From contig JAOACZ010000029.1 of assembly GCA_026417575.1 (NCBI GenBank), positions 1 through 61,122 of the forward strand: a stretch of DNA of 61,122 nucleotides. The letters are read 5' to 3'. Under the pieces are notes generated by a model. It did no database searches. It was not told where the DNA came from and was given only the letters and a program-made list of their open reading frames with translations. The translations under genes and the position numbers were made by a program. This stretch comes from a bacterium (GTDB lineage Bacteria > Auribacterota > UBA3054 > JAPLST01). Of this stretch, positions 35,511 through 46,900 are shown piece after piece. Within the stretch, counting starts at the first letter, position 1; each line of letters starts with the position of its first letter.

Positions 35511-36655
35511 GGGGCAGGTTCTGGCACTGAGGCAACTGCGCGGCGTTCTCGCAGCTGGGTAGCGTAGTGAGACAATGTGCCGGACGAGATCGCGGCACGG
35601 ATGTCGGCCATAAGCTGGAGGTAAAAGTGCACGTTGTGAATGGTCAACAACATGCCACCCAACGATTCGCCCACGTTGAACAAGTGGCGTAAGTAAGCGC
35701 GGGAGAAGGTGCGGCAGGTGTAACACGTGCAGCCAGGTTGGACAGGATTGGGATCGTCTTTGAAGCGGCCGGCTTTGATAGGCAGGTCGCCATCGGCCGT
35801 GATGGCTTCGCCGTTGCGGGCGTTGCGCGTAGGCAAGACGCAATCGAACAAGTCTATGCCGGATTGAACTGCGCCGAGGATGTCCTCTGGGCGGCCGACG
35901 CCCATCAAGTAGCGGGGCCGATCTTGGGGTAGGAGTTCAGCACACAGGGCGGTGATACGCTCGATTTCTTCCTGAGGCTCGCCGACTGCGACGCCACCAA
36001 TGGCGTACCCTGGAAAGTCAAGTGCGAGAAGTTCGTCAACGCACCTGCGGCGGAGGTCATCAAAAGTGCCGCCTTGTACAATAGCGAAGAGAGCTTGTTG
36101 ATTCTCTTCGGCGTAGGCGTGCTGATGCTCCTCCAAGCAAATCCGTGCCCAGCGGGTCGTTCGCGCGACGGCGTCAGCGACTACGCTGCGTGGCGCCGTC
36201 GCAGGTGGGCACTCATCAAAGGTCATAATGATGTCGGCGCCTAGTTGATGTTGAATCTGGATAGCTTCGCGGGGGCCAATGAAAAGACGAGTGCCGTCAA
36301 TATGACTTTGAAAAGTGACTCCCTCGTCGGTGACATTACGAAGGTCGGCCAGGCTAAAGACCTGAAATCCGCCACTGTCGGTAAGGATCGGGCGTGGCCA
36401 AGCCATGAATCGGTGTAAACCGCCGAGCGAGGCAATAAGGCTGGCGCCCGGGCGGACGTGCAAGTGATAAGTGTTGCCGAGGATGATCTCCGCGCCTAGA
36501 TCGGTGAGGAGGTTGGGGGTAAGCGTTTTAACGGCAGCACGTGTTCCGACGGGCATGAAAGCGGGTGTGTGAACAATGCCGTGTGGGGTGCGCAACCGAC
36601 CGATTCGAGCTGCGCTGTGCGCGTCTTGGGCAAGTATTTGGAAGGAGAAACCCAT
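35507..36655 (-). CDS. tgt: tRNA-guanine(34) transglycosylase
   Basis: A 382-residue bacterial TGT exchanging guanine for preQ1 in tRNA wobble position, the key queuosine step. ILTDSGGFQVFSL holds the first catalytic Asp; FDCVLPTRNARNG holds the nucleophile Asp; zinc ligands are in GCTCYTCRTFSRAYLRHL (three Cys) and the following His (TIHNVHFY). Start ATG 36655 begins the conserved MGFSFQ segment. No Shine-Dalgarno; a promoter's -10 box ends 9 nt upstream. First of tgt-smpB-malQ. Confidence 0.97.
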   Translation of the reverse strand: MGFSFQILAQDAHSAARIGRLRTPHGIVHTPAFMPVGTRAAVKTLTPNLLTDLGAEIILGNTYHLHVRPGASLIASLGGLHRFMAWPRPILTDSGGFQVFSLADLRNVTDEGVTFQSHIDGTRLFIGPREAIQIQHQLGADIIMTFDECPPATAPRSVVADAVARTTRWARICLEEHQHAYAEENQQALFAIVQGGTFDDLRRRCVDELLALDFPGYAIGGVAVGEPQEEIERITALCAELLPQDRPRYLMGVGRPEDILGAVQSGIDLFDCVLPTRNARNGEAITADGDLPIKAGRFKDDPNPVQPGCTCYTCRTFSRAYLRHLFNVGESLGGMLLTIHNVHFYLQLMADIRAAISSGTLSHYATQLRERRAVASVPEPAP

Positions 36656-36664
36656 AGCGTGTTC

Positions 36665-36693
36665 ATTGTAACAATTGAGGCTGCAAACCGCAA
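36665..36693 (-). promoter_or_regulatory. Promoter of tgt-smpB-malQ, leaderless layout
   Basis: On the minus strand TTGCGG (36693-36688), 17 nt, TACAAT (36670-36665). The -10 ends 9 nt before ATG 36655, leaving room for a leader of only a few nt and no ribosome binding site. Confidence 0.5.
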
Positions 36694-37176
36694 CGTACGG
36701 AGGTGCACAGGTTCAATATCGATCAGCACTACTCGTCGTCAGCTGTATCGTGCAAAGGTGCGTGCGAGGCGTTCGCGCATTGCCTTACGTGCGGTTTTCA
36801 GGAAAAGGTCATGAATGCTGGAATGGGTCATAGATTGTTGTCACACACTAAGAGGATCGGGCTAAATTACGTTACTAAAAAGCCACAAACCGGAATGGAA
36901 CACATGAGCTACAGCGATCCAAAGAAAAGCAGTTCATGCGCGCGCACCCAGCGGTTGTACGCAGGCGAGGTCACTTTAATGCCTGCCTGCACTTACTGGA
37001 GCAGATGTGTGAGCTGTTCCGCGGTAGTTGTCCCTACGCTTCAGCGCGGTTTCCCCTGCACATCGCCTACGCAAGCAGCGTGCGCAAGACTATTGTAGTC
37101 GGCTTCTCAAGCACCACGCGAGCAGGTGCAGGAGTAGCAAAAGTCACAAGTGCAGTTGTCTTGCAACAAAGAAGTA
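36694..37176. other. Intergenic region between tgt and rppH
   Basis: About 480 bp without a recognised gene. Short frames occur on the plus strand, none family-like. No convincing terminator for the rppH operon is visible; a weak GTTG-N5-CAAC hairpin near 37158-37170 lacks a T-run. I see no tRNA or riboswitch. Confidence 0.4.
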
Positions 37177-37647
37177 CTACAGGGGGTCTTCGGGCTGTGT
37201 GGGAGCAGCCGACAGAAGCCCAAACTCTTCGAACGCCTTGCGGTAGATCGGGCGCTTGACATCCCAAGCGTGGGTAAGGACTTCAGCCGGAGTGAGCCAT
37301 GTGATGCGTGCAAACTCACGATGTTTGGCCAAATCAATGTCATCGTCGGTGCCATCGAACTGTACCAAGAAATAGCGTTGGCATTGGCCGCGGTATTGTT
37401 GGCGCTTGGGCGGTGGTGGGGCGGGCCACTCATAGCAGTACCACTGAGTTGATTCGCGCAGAATGTGAAATTTTGTCGTGCCGATTTCTTCCGCCAGTTC
37501 TCGGAGCAAAGCTTGGGCCGGTGTTTCACCTTCCTCTACACCTCCCTGGGGTAGTTGCCAGGCGTTATGCTTCCAGCCAACGAGGACGCGCCCCTGGGCA
37601 TTGAGGAGTATCGCTGCCACGTTTTTCCGGTAAGGTTTCTCGGTCAT
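37177..37647 (-). CDS. rppH: RppH-type Nudix hydrolase
   Basis: A 156-residue Nudix protein. The Nudix box reads GGVEEGETPAQALLRELAEEIG, preceded by WQLPQ, and YRGQCQRYFLVQF and the C-terminal KRPIYRKAFEEFG match RppH, which removes pyrophosphate from mRNA 5' ends (or hydrolyses dinucleoside polyphosphates). Start ATG 37647 overlaps the upstream DUF62 gene by 4 nt. Confidence 0.9.
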   Translation of the reverse strand: MTEKPYRKNVAAILLNAQGRVLVGWKHNAWQLPQGGVEEGETPAQALLRELAEEIGTTKFHILRESTQWYCYEWPAPPPPKRQQYRGQCQRYFLVQFDGTDDDIDLAKHREFARITWLTPAEVLTHAWDVKRPIYRKAFEEFGLLSAAPTQPEDPL

Positions 37648-38450
37648 TGCGGCCGCAGGGGATGGGCGAGCGAAAATGTAAGTGGAGCACCAATTTCGAC
37701 ACCAAGCGCGTCTTTGGCTGATCCTTCGCGGAGGGCGATTTCCCAGCGCCCCGCGCTTCCGGGGAGAAAACAGAGCGTTGCGGGGGGCGCATCAGCATAC
37801 GCACGGACTGACCGAGCGATCAGACGTCGGCCGTACCGAAAGCGCTGCACCGAGTAAGAGAGAGGCACGTCGGTGATCAGGTTGCCGTAGTAATCGGCGT
37901 AGAGGACGCGTGCCGGGTGCCAGGTACGCTGAGGATTGGGTGGCGCACAGACTGGAGGTATTGCGCGTTCTGCCAGTGGACAAGGTGTACCGAGGTGATG
38001 CAGTGGTGCACCTTGTGCCAGCGCTGCGGCTGCCGGTGCGAGGATGTCCCGTCCGTGAAAGGTCTGGCTCGGGTTTTTGACGCCAAGACGCGTAGGTTGG
38101 ATGCACACCCCTTGTGCCTCGGGGATGTCCGAGAGTACGTAGGCAAGGAGACCATTGTCAGGCGCAACAAAGGCCGGGCCATGCGGCACACGGACGGCAA
38201 GGAGAGAGCGAGCGGTGCCCACACCCGGGTCTACCACGCACAAAAAAACAGTTTGAGGCGGAAAAAAGCGATACGAGACCCAGAGCACGTACGCAGCTGC
38301 AGCAATATTGTGCCGAGGAATACTGTGCGCAAGGTCAGTAATACGCACCGAGGGGCAGCGGCAGGCAAGCACACCGTGCAAGACACCTGCATAACCGGCT
38401 GCCGTGCCGAAATCGGTCAACAGTGCGATGTGCGGCGCAGCGCGGGGCAT
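37644..38450 (-). CDS. SAM hydroxide adenosyltransferase (DUF62)
   Basis: A 268-residue protein of the DUF62 family, which converts S-adenosylmethionine and water to adenosine and methionine and is related to fluorinase/chlorinase. ALLTDFGTAAGYAGVLHGV (active-site Asp), VVDPGVGTARSLLAV, FVAPDNGLL and DYYGNLITDVP are the conserved blocks. Physiological role of the family is uncertain. ATG 38450 lies 3 nt after the lyase stop, without a Shine-Dalgarno, and the 3' end overlaps rppH. Confidence 0.9.
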   Translation of the reverse strand: MPRAAPHIALLTDFGTAAGYAGVLHGVLACRCPSVRITDLAHSIPRHNIAAAAYVLWVSYRFFPPQTVFLCVVDPGVGTARSLLAVRVPHGPAFVAPDNGLLAYVLSDIPEAQGVCIQPTRLGVKNPSQTFHGRDILAPAAAALAQGAPLHHLGTPCPLAERAIPPVCAPPNPQRTWHPARVLYADYYGNLITDVPLSYSVQRFRYGRRLIARSVRAYADAPPATLCFLPGSAGRWEIALREGSAKDALGVEIGAPLTFSLAHPLRPQ

Positions 38451-38453
38451 CGG

Positions 38454-40640
38454 TTAGTCGAGTCTTTTTACCGTGACATTCAGTTGCTCAACGATATTGC
38501 TGCTGTCGCGACTAAGGCGGGCAAACCCGAAACGGCGTGGATCCGTAGTGAGTTGGTGGTGCTCGTCAATCAGCATCTCCTGTTTTGCGCGGCGCGGTTG
38601 AATCACAATGATGTCCTTCCACTCGCGGGTCATGATCTCGAGTACCAGCGCGTCGGTCCCGGTATCCAGACGCACGAACGACTCGACGGCAGGATCCCCG
38701 CTGACAATCTCATGTAAGGCAGCGAAGCGAGTTTCCACCACGTTGGCACGTCGGGCGATCAACGTGGATTCTGTATACTCGCGATCTTTGACGAGCTCGC
38801 CGACCACACGCCCTGTGCCGCCACTACGGCCGATCAGGATTTGCGTACCTGGGTGGCCCATCATGATCGTGCGCAACCCAGTGTCCCATTCCGCGAGCCA
38901 CTGTTCATGCGCCGTATAGGTGGTCACGTCATCAATCCACTGATAGCCATCGCTGGCGCTGCCAAGCAAGCTGGTATCAAGCATCTCATTGTTGAGAGAG
39001 CGTTCACCGCGCGTAGCGCGTTGAATACGTACGCGCGGGGAGCTGCCGTGCCAGACCCAGTCGGCGGTGAGGGGACGCGTAGCTTTAACAGTGAACACAT
39101 CAACGCAGTAACGGTCAGCCAGAACAACACAACGGCGGTAGGCGGCGAGCGGTAGGTGGGGGTACGCGTTGCGCGCATCCGCTTCGATAACACTTACGGA
39201 CGGGGTGCGGTCGAACAGAAGAAGCGTGCCCGGGGTGGCCGCGGCCGAGCTGGGGCGAATGCCCGCTTGAGAGCGATAATTCAAGACCACCGTGTTGTGC
39301 GCGATTGTATGGGGCAGCCAGCCGAGGCGTAACGGCGATGAAGAGGCTACTGGGATATCTCCTCCACTAACGCGCCGGCCCGTCGCACTCAGATACAACG
39401 CCAGCTTGTTAGCTGGTGCTCCTTTTCCAACCACGGGGCCGAAGAAGAGGCGTGCGTAGAGTTCCTGACCGGTATTTGGGTTCGCGGCCCGGAGTACGCC
39501 GAGGCCCGCCGATGGGCTGACGGCACTGTACGCCGGGCGTGGCTCGCAGCGCGCCGCGGGAGCACACATTCCTGCAAACCACACGACTGCCTCGTCTGGC
39601 ACTCGCACCATATTCCGTTGCGCATAAGCAGCGTACAAGCTGTCGTTATATCGGGCTGCAGCCACCAGGTAGATATCACCCGGCGGCGGTTCGCTTGCCG
39701 TCCGGCCATCACCTGGGATCAAGCCTTGCGGGTCGACCAGCATTAGGGGAGCATCGCACAGCAAGCGCAGGTAATACTCCCCGCGCAAGTTGCGCCACGT
39801 GTAGGCATTGTCACGGCGTTGTAGCGTGCATTCTGCGTAGGCAAGATAGGCTCGCAGTGCAGCAAAGTGAGATTTGAGGGAAGCGCCTTTCCACATGCCG
39901 TCACGGCCGCACTGCTGGTCGAGCTGCCAGCGGATGCGTTGCTCGGCCAGGTTGAGCAATTGTGGATCTTGAATAGCTGCACCTACGATACCAATAGCAG
40001 CCGCGTGCCACGCCCCATGAGACGTCGTGCGGGTACGCTGCCACATGCTCGGCCAGGTGAGCATTTGCACCATGCCTCGCAGCCACTGAGCTAGGGCGAG
40101 CTGATCGGCGGGAGTAAGCGTATCATGCAAAAGATCATACGTGTAGGCCCAGTATGGCAACCAATCGCGTGCATAGAGCACGTGATACTTATTCGTAAGC
40201 TCAATACCGGTGGTGGTGGGCTCGGGAGGGAAGAACTCGCGTGCAGCGCGGAAGTAAGCAAGCGCCTGCGTGCGGTAGCGCCCGTCCTGCGTAAGGCAGA
40301 ACGCTATCGTTAGGTAATAGGCCGCCCGACTGGTTTCCGCATTGACACGGTTGTTCTTGCGAGCTGTGCCCAACGGAACAGCAAGATGAGCGAAGCGAGG
40401 CGGTGCTTGCAACGCGCCGTCTGCTACATGCTGAATGCGGGCGAGCGCAGCTTTCGCTGCGGGGGATTCTTCGGCACGCTTTTGAAGCACTGCCTGAAGT
40501 GCTGCGCGCGTGGTGGCACGATAGGCACCTACGGAATAAAGTGTTTGCAACTCTCGCGATGGGGTCGCATGTGCTACACACAGGCAGACAACAGGACTGC
40601 ATAGGAAGATTGGCCACCAGCGACGAGTATGCATGTTCAT
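38454..40640 (-). CDS. Secreted heparinase II/III- or alginate lyase-like polysaccharide lyase
   Basis: A 728-residue exported protein with a signal peptide (WWPIFLCSPVVCLCVAHA). Residues about 60-330 form an (alpha/alpha) toroid typical of alginate-lyase and heparinase II/III folds, with NNRVNAETSRAAYYLT and SHGAWHAAAIG as likely active-site Asn/His/Tyr regions. A beta-sandwich half follows with the family-like AHNTVVLNYRSQ. The product class (uronic-acid polysaccharide lyase) is inferred from fold and motifs; the substrate is open. First of three coupled minus-strand genes; the divergent neighbour is the giant secreted protein. Confidence 0.75.
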   Translation of the reverse strand: MNMHTRRWWPIFLCSPVVCLCVAHATPSRELQTLYSVGAYRATTRAALQAVLQKRAEESPAAKAALARIQHVADGALQAPPRFAHLAVPLGTARKNNRVNAETSRAAYYLTIAFCLTQDGRYRTQALAYFRAAREFFPPEPTTTGIELTNKYHVLYARDWLPYWAYTYDLLHDTLTPADQLALAQWLRGMVQMLTWPSMWQRTRTTSHGAWHAAAIGIVGAAIQDPQLLNLAEQRIRWQLDQQCGRDGMWKGASLKSHFAALRAYLAYAECTLQRRDNAYTWRNLRGEYYLRLLCDAPLMLVDPQGLIPGDGRTASEPPPGDIYLVAAARYNDSLYAAYAQRNMVRVPDEAVVWFAGMCAPAARCEPRPAYSAVSPSAGLGVLRAANPNTGQELYARLFFGPVVGKGAPANKLALYLSATGRRVSGGDIPVASSSPLRLGWLPHTIAHNTVVLNYRSQAGIRPSSAAATPGTLLLFDRTPSVSVIEADARNAYPHLPLAAYRRCVVLADRYCVDVFTVKATRPLTADWVWHGSSPRVRIQRATRGERSLNNEMLDTSLLGSASDGYQWIDDVTTYTAHEQWLAEWDTGLRTIMMGHPGTQILIGRSGGTGRVVGELVKDREYTESTLIARRANVVETRFAALHEIVSGDPAVESFVRLDTGTDALVLEIMTREWKDIIVIQPRRAKQEMLIDEHHQLTTDPRRFGFARLSRDSSNIVEQLNVTVKRLD

Positions 40641-40646
40641 GGACGT

Positions 40647-40675
40647 ATTGTATCATTTTCACCTTGAAGAGTGAA
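40647..40675 (-). promoter_or_regulatory. Promoter of the lyase operon, leaderless layout
   Basis: On the minus strand TTCACT (40675-40670), 17 nt, TACAAT (40652-40647). The -10 ends 6 nt before ATG 40640, so the transcript would begin at or next to the start codon. No Shine-Dalgarno fits. Confidence 0.5.
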
Positions 40676-40888
40676 TAGGCGCACTACACCACAAGGGTCG
40701 TTTCATGTACAGAATGCCGCTCGCCAGGCACCGATATTCGCAAGAAGTAACTTGCGCTGTTTGTTGTTTGCAGGTAGTTCTAATGCAGGAAGCCAAGGGC
40801 ACTGACGTACGTTGGTATCCACGGTTTTTTCCTAAGCTCACAGAGAACTCAGAGCTAGTCGCTACATGGAGTGACGTACGGCGTGTGG
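40676..40888. other. Divergent intergenic region
   Basis: Gene-free stretch between two divergent promoters. A sequence near 40759-40780 (TTGTTGTTTGCAGGTAGTT) vaguely resembles the repeat word at 5298-5317, but the match is weak. No operator dyad stands out. Confidence 0.3.
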
Positions 40889-40917
40889 TTGCACAAATGA
40901 TTTATCTATGATATAGT
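40889..40917 (+). promoter_or_regulatory. Promoter of the giant secreted protein gene
   Basis: TTGCAC (40889-40894), 17 nt, TATAGT (40912-40917). The predicted start near 40924 leaves a leader of about 40 nt to ATG 40965. The leader lacks a clear Shine-Dalgarno. Confidence 0.55.
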
Positions 40918-40964
40918 ATATGGTGAACGCGGTTTAAATCTTTAACGCACCGACCAACCACCTT

Positions 40965-43900
40965 ATGCACCGCTGGTTTACCGCCCTCGCGCTTTACATA
41001 GGAACTGATTTGGCAGTCTTGCCAGCCTTTGCTGCGCCAGCCTACTACGGGTTCGGCTATCCTCATCTCGTCGTTGCGGAGTATCACCCTGCGCTGTATA
41101 CGGCCAAGTACGCTTTGGTTGGGTACGACACCCCTATTCGCGCCAAAACGAACGGCGAGTTTCTCTCGCGCTTCGTATGGCAAGAGCATGGGCTGGCCAA
41201 CCTGCTGACCGGCGGGCTAGCGATTGGAAACTTTTGGCCAGGTAACGACACCTGTGAATTCCTCGTCATGTTCCGCCGCTACGGTTTAGTCATTTCCGGT
41301 GAGGTGTACCGCGCGCCCGGCGTGTATTCCACGCGGCCTTGGGATTGGCAGTCAAGCTGGTTCTTCGCCAGTGCGAGTGCTGGCGGCTCGAACGACATTG
41401 TTTGCGTAGCAGCGGGCGACGTGCTGCCTGCCTACCCTGGCGATGAGCTCCTCATTGTACAGAGTTTAAGCGATCATTATCGTATTGCACCGCGACATCA
41501 CCTTTTGATTTACTCGCGCCCAAGCTCCACCAATCAATCAAATTGGATTTTGCGTGGCACTTCTCCTCTGTTGCCGGAGGCAGGTATGGAAGTGGTTGGT
41601 ATGACTGCCGGCGACTTCGCCTGGGCTGGACGTACGTGGTTGGCAGTTATGTACCGCACGAGCACCGCGCAGTTTGTGCGCTACTACGATGTCAGCGCGT
41701 TTCCATCGTTCGTGACGAAAGGAGAAGATGCAACATCATTTGGAGAGGCCGCGCCGTTCACCCTAACTTCCGCCGATTACACCAAAGAGTACGGCCGAGA
41801 GGGGCAGAAGTATCTTACAACAATTATTTGGGATGGCACTGTTTATCGACCGGTCGTGTTTTCCAATGCATTCGGCGTACCACCACGAGCACTTCCCATG
41901 ATTGATGGGTGGTTTAACTACCGCATGGTTGCCTACACGAATGCACCAATTGCAGCAGCGGCCGGGCGCGTGTTCGGTTATCTCACTGACCGCTATGACT
42001 ACTCCACACAATATCGTGACCCATTACAAGGCCCAGGTCGCCGCGATGTAGGGGTCGCCTGGATTGCTCGTCGCCCGATTTATAGCAAGCAGCGTGATCC
42101 CTTCCACCCTACCTGGTCTACTCACTTTGGTTGGCCCTTACCGGGCGAGCCTATTACCAATACCGTAGTTCTCGAAAACAGCGGCACCGCGCCAACATTA
42201 CCCGGTACGCTGCGTCTCAAAGCGTGGTTCAACACATCCTATCGCAACGCTGATACCGCGCCAGCTACGATGTATTCTCCCGACACGCAGCTTGTTATTA
42301 ACTCCTCCATTCCTACGTTTGTCACGCCGGTTGCCACGCAATACGCGCTGTTTACTGCGTTGGTCTATGGCACGAATTGGCCATATCAGTTCGATAATTT
42401 CATGCCTACTCGTCGCTTGATTCTGAGTACCGAGTACTGGAACGTGATAAGCATTGAAAACCTGAGCGACGCCGATGCCGACGCCTGTGAGCGCAATAAT
42501 CGCCATGAAATGGCAGTACATGCGTGGACATTGCATCCAGTTTTCTTCCCCAAAACGGCGCTTACGAATGATTATCGACCCAATGTGAAGAACGATCCTC
42601 ACTCGATTCTGTACATCCTGCACAAGCTGAACAACGCCATTCAATCCATGTGGGAACGGTCGGGCACATCAGACAACGACGACATTAAGATTCGCGTCAC
42701 TCTTGATGGATTTGAGCTTGACGATGTGGACAATGCCCACCGTAGCTGGATCTTCAACGGCACGAACGTATGGCACTACTACGAGGGCTGTCGTGGGTTG
42801 GATTACAATCCCGCGTTAGATCCCTACGGTCAGCCATATGGTGTTTGGCCTGGGCATGGTGTCTGGCAGCGTTTCAATCGCGATGCGGAAGGCGATGAGG
42901 GGCATGAAACCACTCATCTGTTCCATCAGCTAGGTGATTTATATCAGTACCATGTCTTCCCCAAAGACAGCGCGGGTGCCATTCTGGGAAACGCCAGGCC
43001 ACTCCAAATCCGCACTTGGTGCGCGAATCCCGATGTCTTTTCTACCGACGCGCGCATGCAGTTTTGCAAAGGGACCGCAGACCTGCACCGGTATACCCCC
43101 GGCATGCGCAATATGGGGCACGAGAACTGGGGCTTGGCCGCACCGGCCACCAACTTTGCCCGCGTTCGTGCGCGCAACGGTGCTCCCCTGGCAGGTGCTG
43201 TGGTCAAGTCTTACGTGCTCGAAAACGGCCAACTCTTCCTCAAAAACACTGTCACAACCGCGGCTGACGGTCTGGCAGATATTAACTGGCCACCACGGCC
43301 TCTGACATGGTCTGGGACGGACAGTGTGTATGGCTATCGCAAATACAATGGTCCCGCGCTTGGTCGGTACATTTTCATCACTATAACTCTGCCAGGTTAC
43401 AGTGATGGATGGGTCTGGCGGCAGGACGATCCAGAATATATGCACTCTTCCAACCTAGCCCTGCCAGCGCGCGCCTTTGTCAACAGCAATTGGGACATCT
43501 GGGACGTCCCCACGCTGTATGAACCCAACGCATCCCCCTATCCTCATGCTACAGAAATCGTGGTGGAGGGCACGTCTGTCCGCATTAGCACTGTAGCCAT
43601 TCCCGGCAACACCTATCGTGTCTACCGCCGTTCCCCACCTACCTACACTTTTCATTTGGTTACGAGTGCTGTGGCCGTGAGTTCCACGCTCCAACTGTCA
43701 CCGCCATTGGGGAGTGGTCAGCAGCGCGCTATTTTTTATCTCACCGAAGTGACCGGGACGAATGAATCGAACCCGCGCGCTTTTCAAGTAGTCGCGACCA
43801 GCAACGCCCGGGCAATCACTGCGCGTGATAGTCGCACCTTATTCCTTACCTTGAACGCGGGTACAGCAGATCCCATCATGACCATCTGCGAGGGTTCTGA

Positions 43901-46900
43901 GCCTTTTGCTGAGGTGGCCACTCACTGGTTTTTTGGTCACCAACCGATCAAGGCCCAGCCAGCTAGCCACGGTGCGCATGTGCTAATGACTATTTCTTCC
44001 TATAGCGAGTGGGGCATCCCACCTGTCTACGTGACGTGGGTGCCTCGTCTGAGCGAGTTCAACTATGGCATCTATGATGTCAACGGTAACTTCGCCGGCG
44101 GGTGGCATGGCACGTTCGACACTGCCCCGCAGCAACTTCTTACTGACCCTGGTAACAACTTCATTGCGAAAAATGTACAGGTGGGCGACGAAGTGGGGGT
44201 AGGGAATGTGCGCACCAGCATTGTGGAAGTGGTCAGCGCGACCCAGCTGCGCCTGGCAGCCCAGGTGCTCCCTGGCGGCGGTACGGCACAGTACAGTGTC
44301 TATCGGACCATGGGACGCGAGGGAAGTGGCACGACCAATCGCATGGTTTCTCGCTACGTGCGTGGCATTGGTCGTGTGCATGACACTGCCGGTGGGCCCT
44401 ATGTCGGTATCGCTGACATGGGCAACAATCGCGTGCTAGTGTGGGAAGAAACTACCAAATATCGCGCCCATTACGCTGCGAGCGGCTTTGCCCCCACTGA
44501 CGTGGACCCCGATCCTGTTCACACTGGCCGTTTCTTCGTCATCTCGCGTGGAACCGACAAAAAATTGTACTGCTTCCAGTTCGATGGAGTCACAATCACG
44601 CTCCAGACAAATTGGTCCCTGAGTACTCTAGCGACGGATAGCGTCAGCAGTAGCGCGCGCCAATGTGGACTTGCCGTGCTGCCCCGGCCTAACGCTGCCC
44701 GTCTTGTTGCCGTAAGCGATGCCGGTTTCAATCGCGTGCTCGTCTACGAATTATTCAGCAATGACGTGCTCACGTTACGTCAGACGATCACCGCACCGTT
44801 GCCGCCCTTCATCGCTGCCACGCTTGCTCAACCACTCGATGTAGAATTCTTGCACGACCCGACACGTGGTCTTGCCCGATTGTTTGCCGTCGCAAATGGT
44901 AATCGCGTCGTCAAGCTTCTCGACGACATTGTCACAGCTGTCGTCCCACCATTCGTGGATATCACGAACCAGCCCATCTGGGTCACGTATGGCGTGACGC
45001 ACATCACGCTCGGCGGGACTAATGGAGGCCAAGTGCTCGGCACGATGCACTGGTCGAATGCCTTGAATGGCGCCTCGGGGACGCTACCTGCGGCGCCAGC
45101 GTGGCAGATCAGCTCTGTTCCGCTTGCTCTAGGTGCCAATCTTATCTCCGTGAGCGGCACAAACGCTGCCGGCACTGTTGCTGTCGACACCACTATGGTC
45201 ACTCGTTTGGACCCGAGTGCAGAACTTCCGTTTGTGGATGTTCTCTCCACTAATATCACGGTCCCGTACGATGTCTTTTACGTCTCCGTCCAAGGAACCA
45301 ACAACGTGCATGTGGTCGGTGGAATGACGCTCACGACCTCGGCTGGTGACGTTCGTTCGTTTCCGGCCCTCAGCCCCTGGACTGTGTCGAATGTGTTTGT
45401 TGCAGTGGGCGAGACCGTGATTCAAGTAACAGGTACGAATGCATATGGCATGCCAGCAGCCGACACGATCCAGGTGATGCGCACTACCTACGCGGTTCCG
45501 ACTGCCAGTGTGAACGTGCAATGGACAACTCTCTCTGTCCCACAACCGAGCGGGGCCGGATGCAAGCTTGGTACTGATGGCCGCTTCCTCTACTATTTAC
45601 CCGGCAATAATTCCTCCGTCGCTTTCTATCGCTATGATCCGCAAAGTAATACATGGCTGAGCCTCGCTTCACACCCTGGACGGGCTGACCAGCACCGTGA
45701 TGTCAATAACAACGGCTTGGAATATCGGGATGGTTTCTTTTTTTGCGCCCTGACAGCTCCGTGGACGAATCGGTGGAATGACTTTGCGACTCTGGTGGCA
45801 CGGTATCAGGTTGCCAACGATCAATGGGTTGTTGTCTGCAGCGACATTGTGGTGGCCACCCTCTACGCTCCGACCAGTACGAATGTTCTCTACGGCAACG
45901 CACCCGCGTGGAATTTGTGTCTCGTCACACTTGGTTTGATTGACACTGTGTGCACGTCTACGCCTTCCTGGGACCCGAATATTCCTACCGGCAACACGCA
46001 CACTCGTTTTGATTGTCAAGGTGCCGGTACGCAGGGTAACTGGACTAAGCGTTTCGATGCACACTGCGCTGCTTTTGATGACTTCGTCTACGGAGTGAAA
46101 CAGGATTGGAACCCGCCTCCCTACGACAGCACCAATGCTTCGATAGGTGACGTCGTCTGGCGCGTGCCGAAAACTAACATAGTAACCGGTGCAGCTGTGG
46201 CCGTGACGAACCTGCCCTGGAACCCAGGTGCGGGGCTTTGTGCCATTTCTACACCCGCGGCACGGGCCCTCACGCGCCAGAACGAAATCGTGGTCGTTCG
46301 CGGCGCGGGCGTTGGCGCAAACCAAGATGGCTGGGGTACGCCAACACGCGACATCGCTGTGCTCTCCCTCCCCGATTGCTTGTGGCGGACCGTTACGCCG
46401 CTGCCCGCTGCTACGGGCTTAGGCACCGATATCACTGAAATTGGTGGCGAGTTATTTGTCAAGCCCTCAAACAATGCGCTCCTGTACCGAGGGACTCCGC
46501 TTTTCCCCGGCGACACTAACCCGCCGGATATTGACGTACACGCGCTTGTTTTCCCCCGTCATTCCACACTCCTTTTTCCAGATGTGATCACCAACATTAC
46601 TTGGAATCCTCGCCGCATCAGCGACAATTATGATGGCACAAATGTTTTTATTACGCGTGTGCGCGTATTACGAAGCAACGACCTCGCCCAAGTTGCCCTA
46701 GTCACGACGGAAGTGGCAAACGCGTGTGCGACGGTCACGTGGCTGCCAACAGTAGCACTTACAAACGCCACACCGCTTGTTATCGAGCTCACCGCACGAG
46801 ACATGGCTCAGAATGCCAGCGCACGCATTTTCGTCGGCGACGCCTTTTACGTGATCCCAGAGAGCTTGGGTATGCGCAGCATCACCTTGATGTTACTCGC

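Noticed and set aside
36690-36720. tRNA T-arm-like GGTTCAATATC
   Set aside because: No matching stems for a T-arm, anticodon arm or acceptor can be formed around it.
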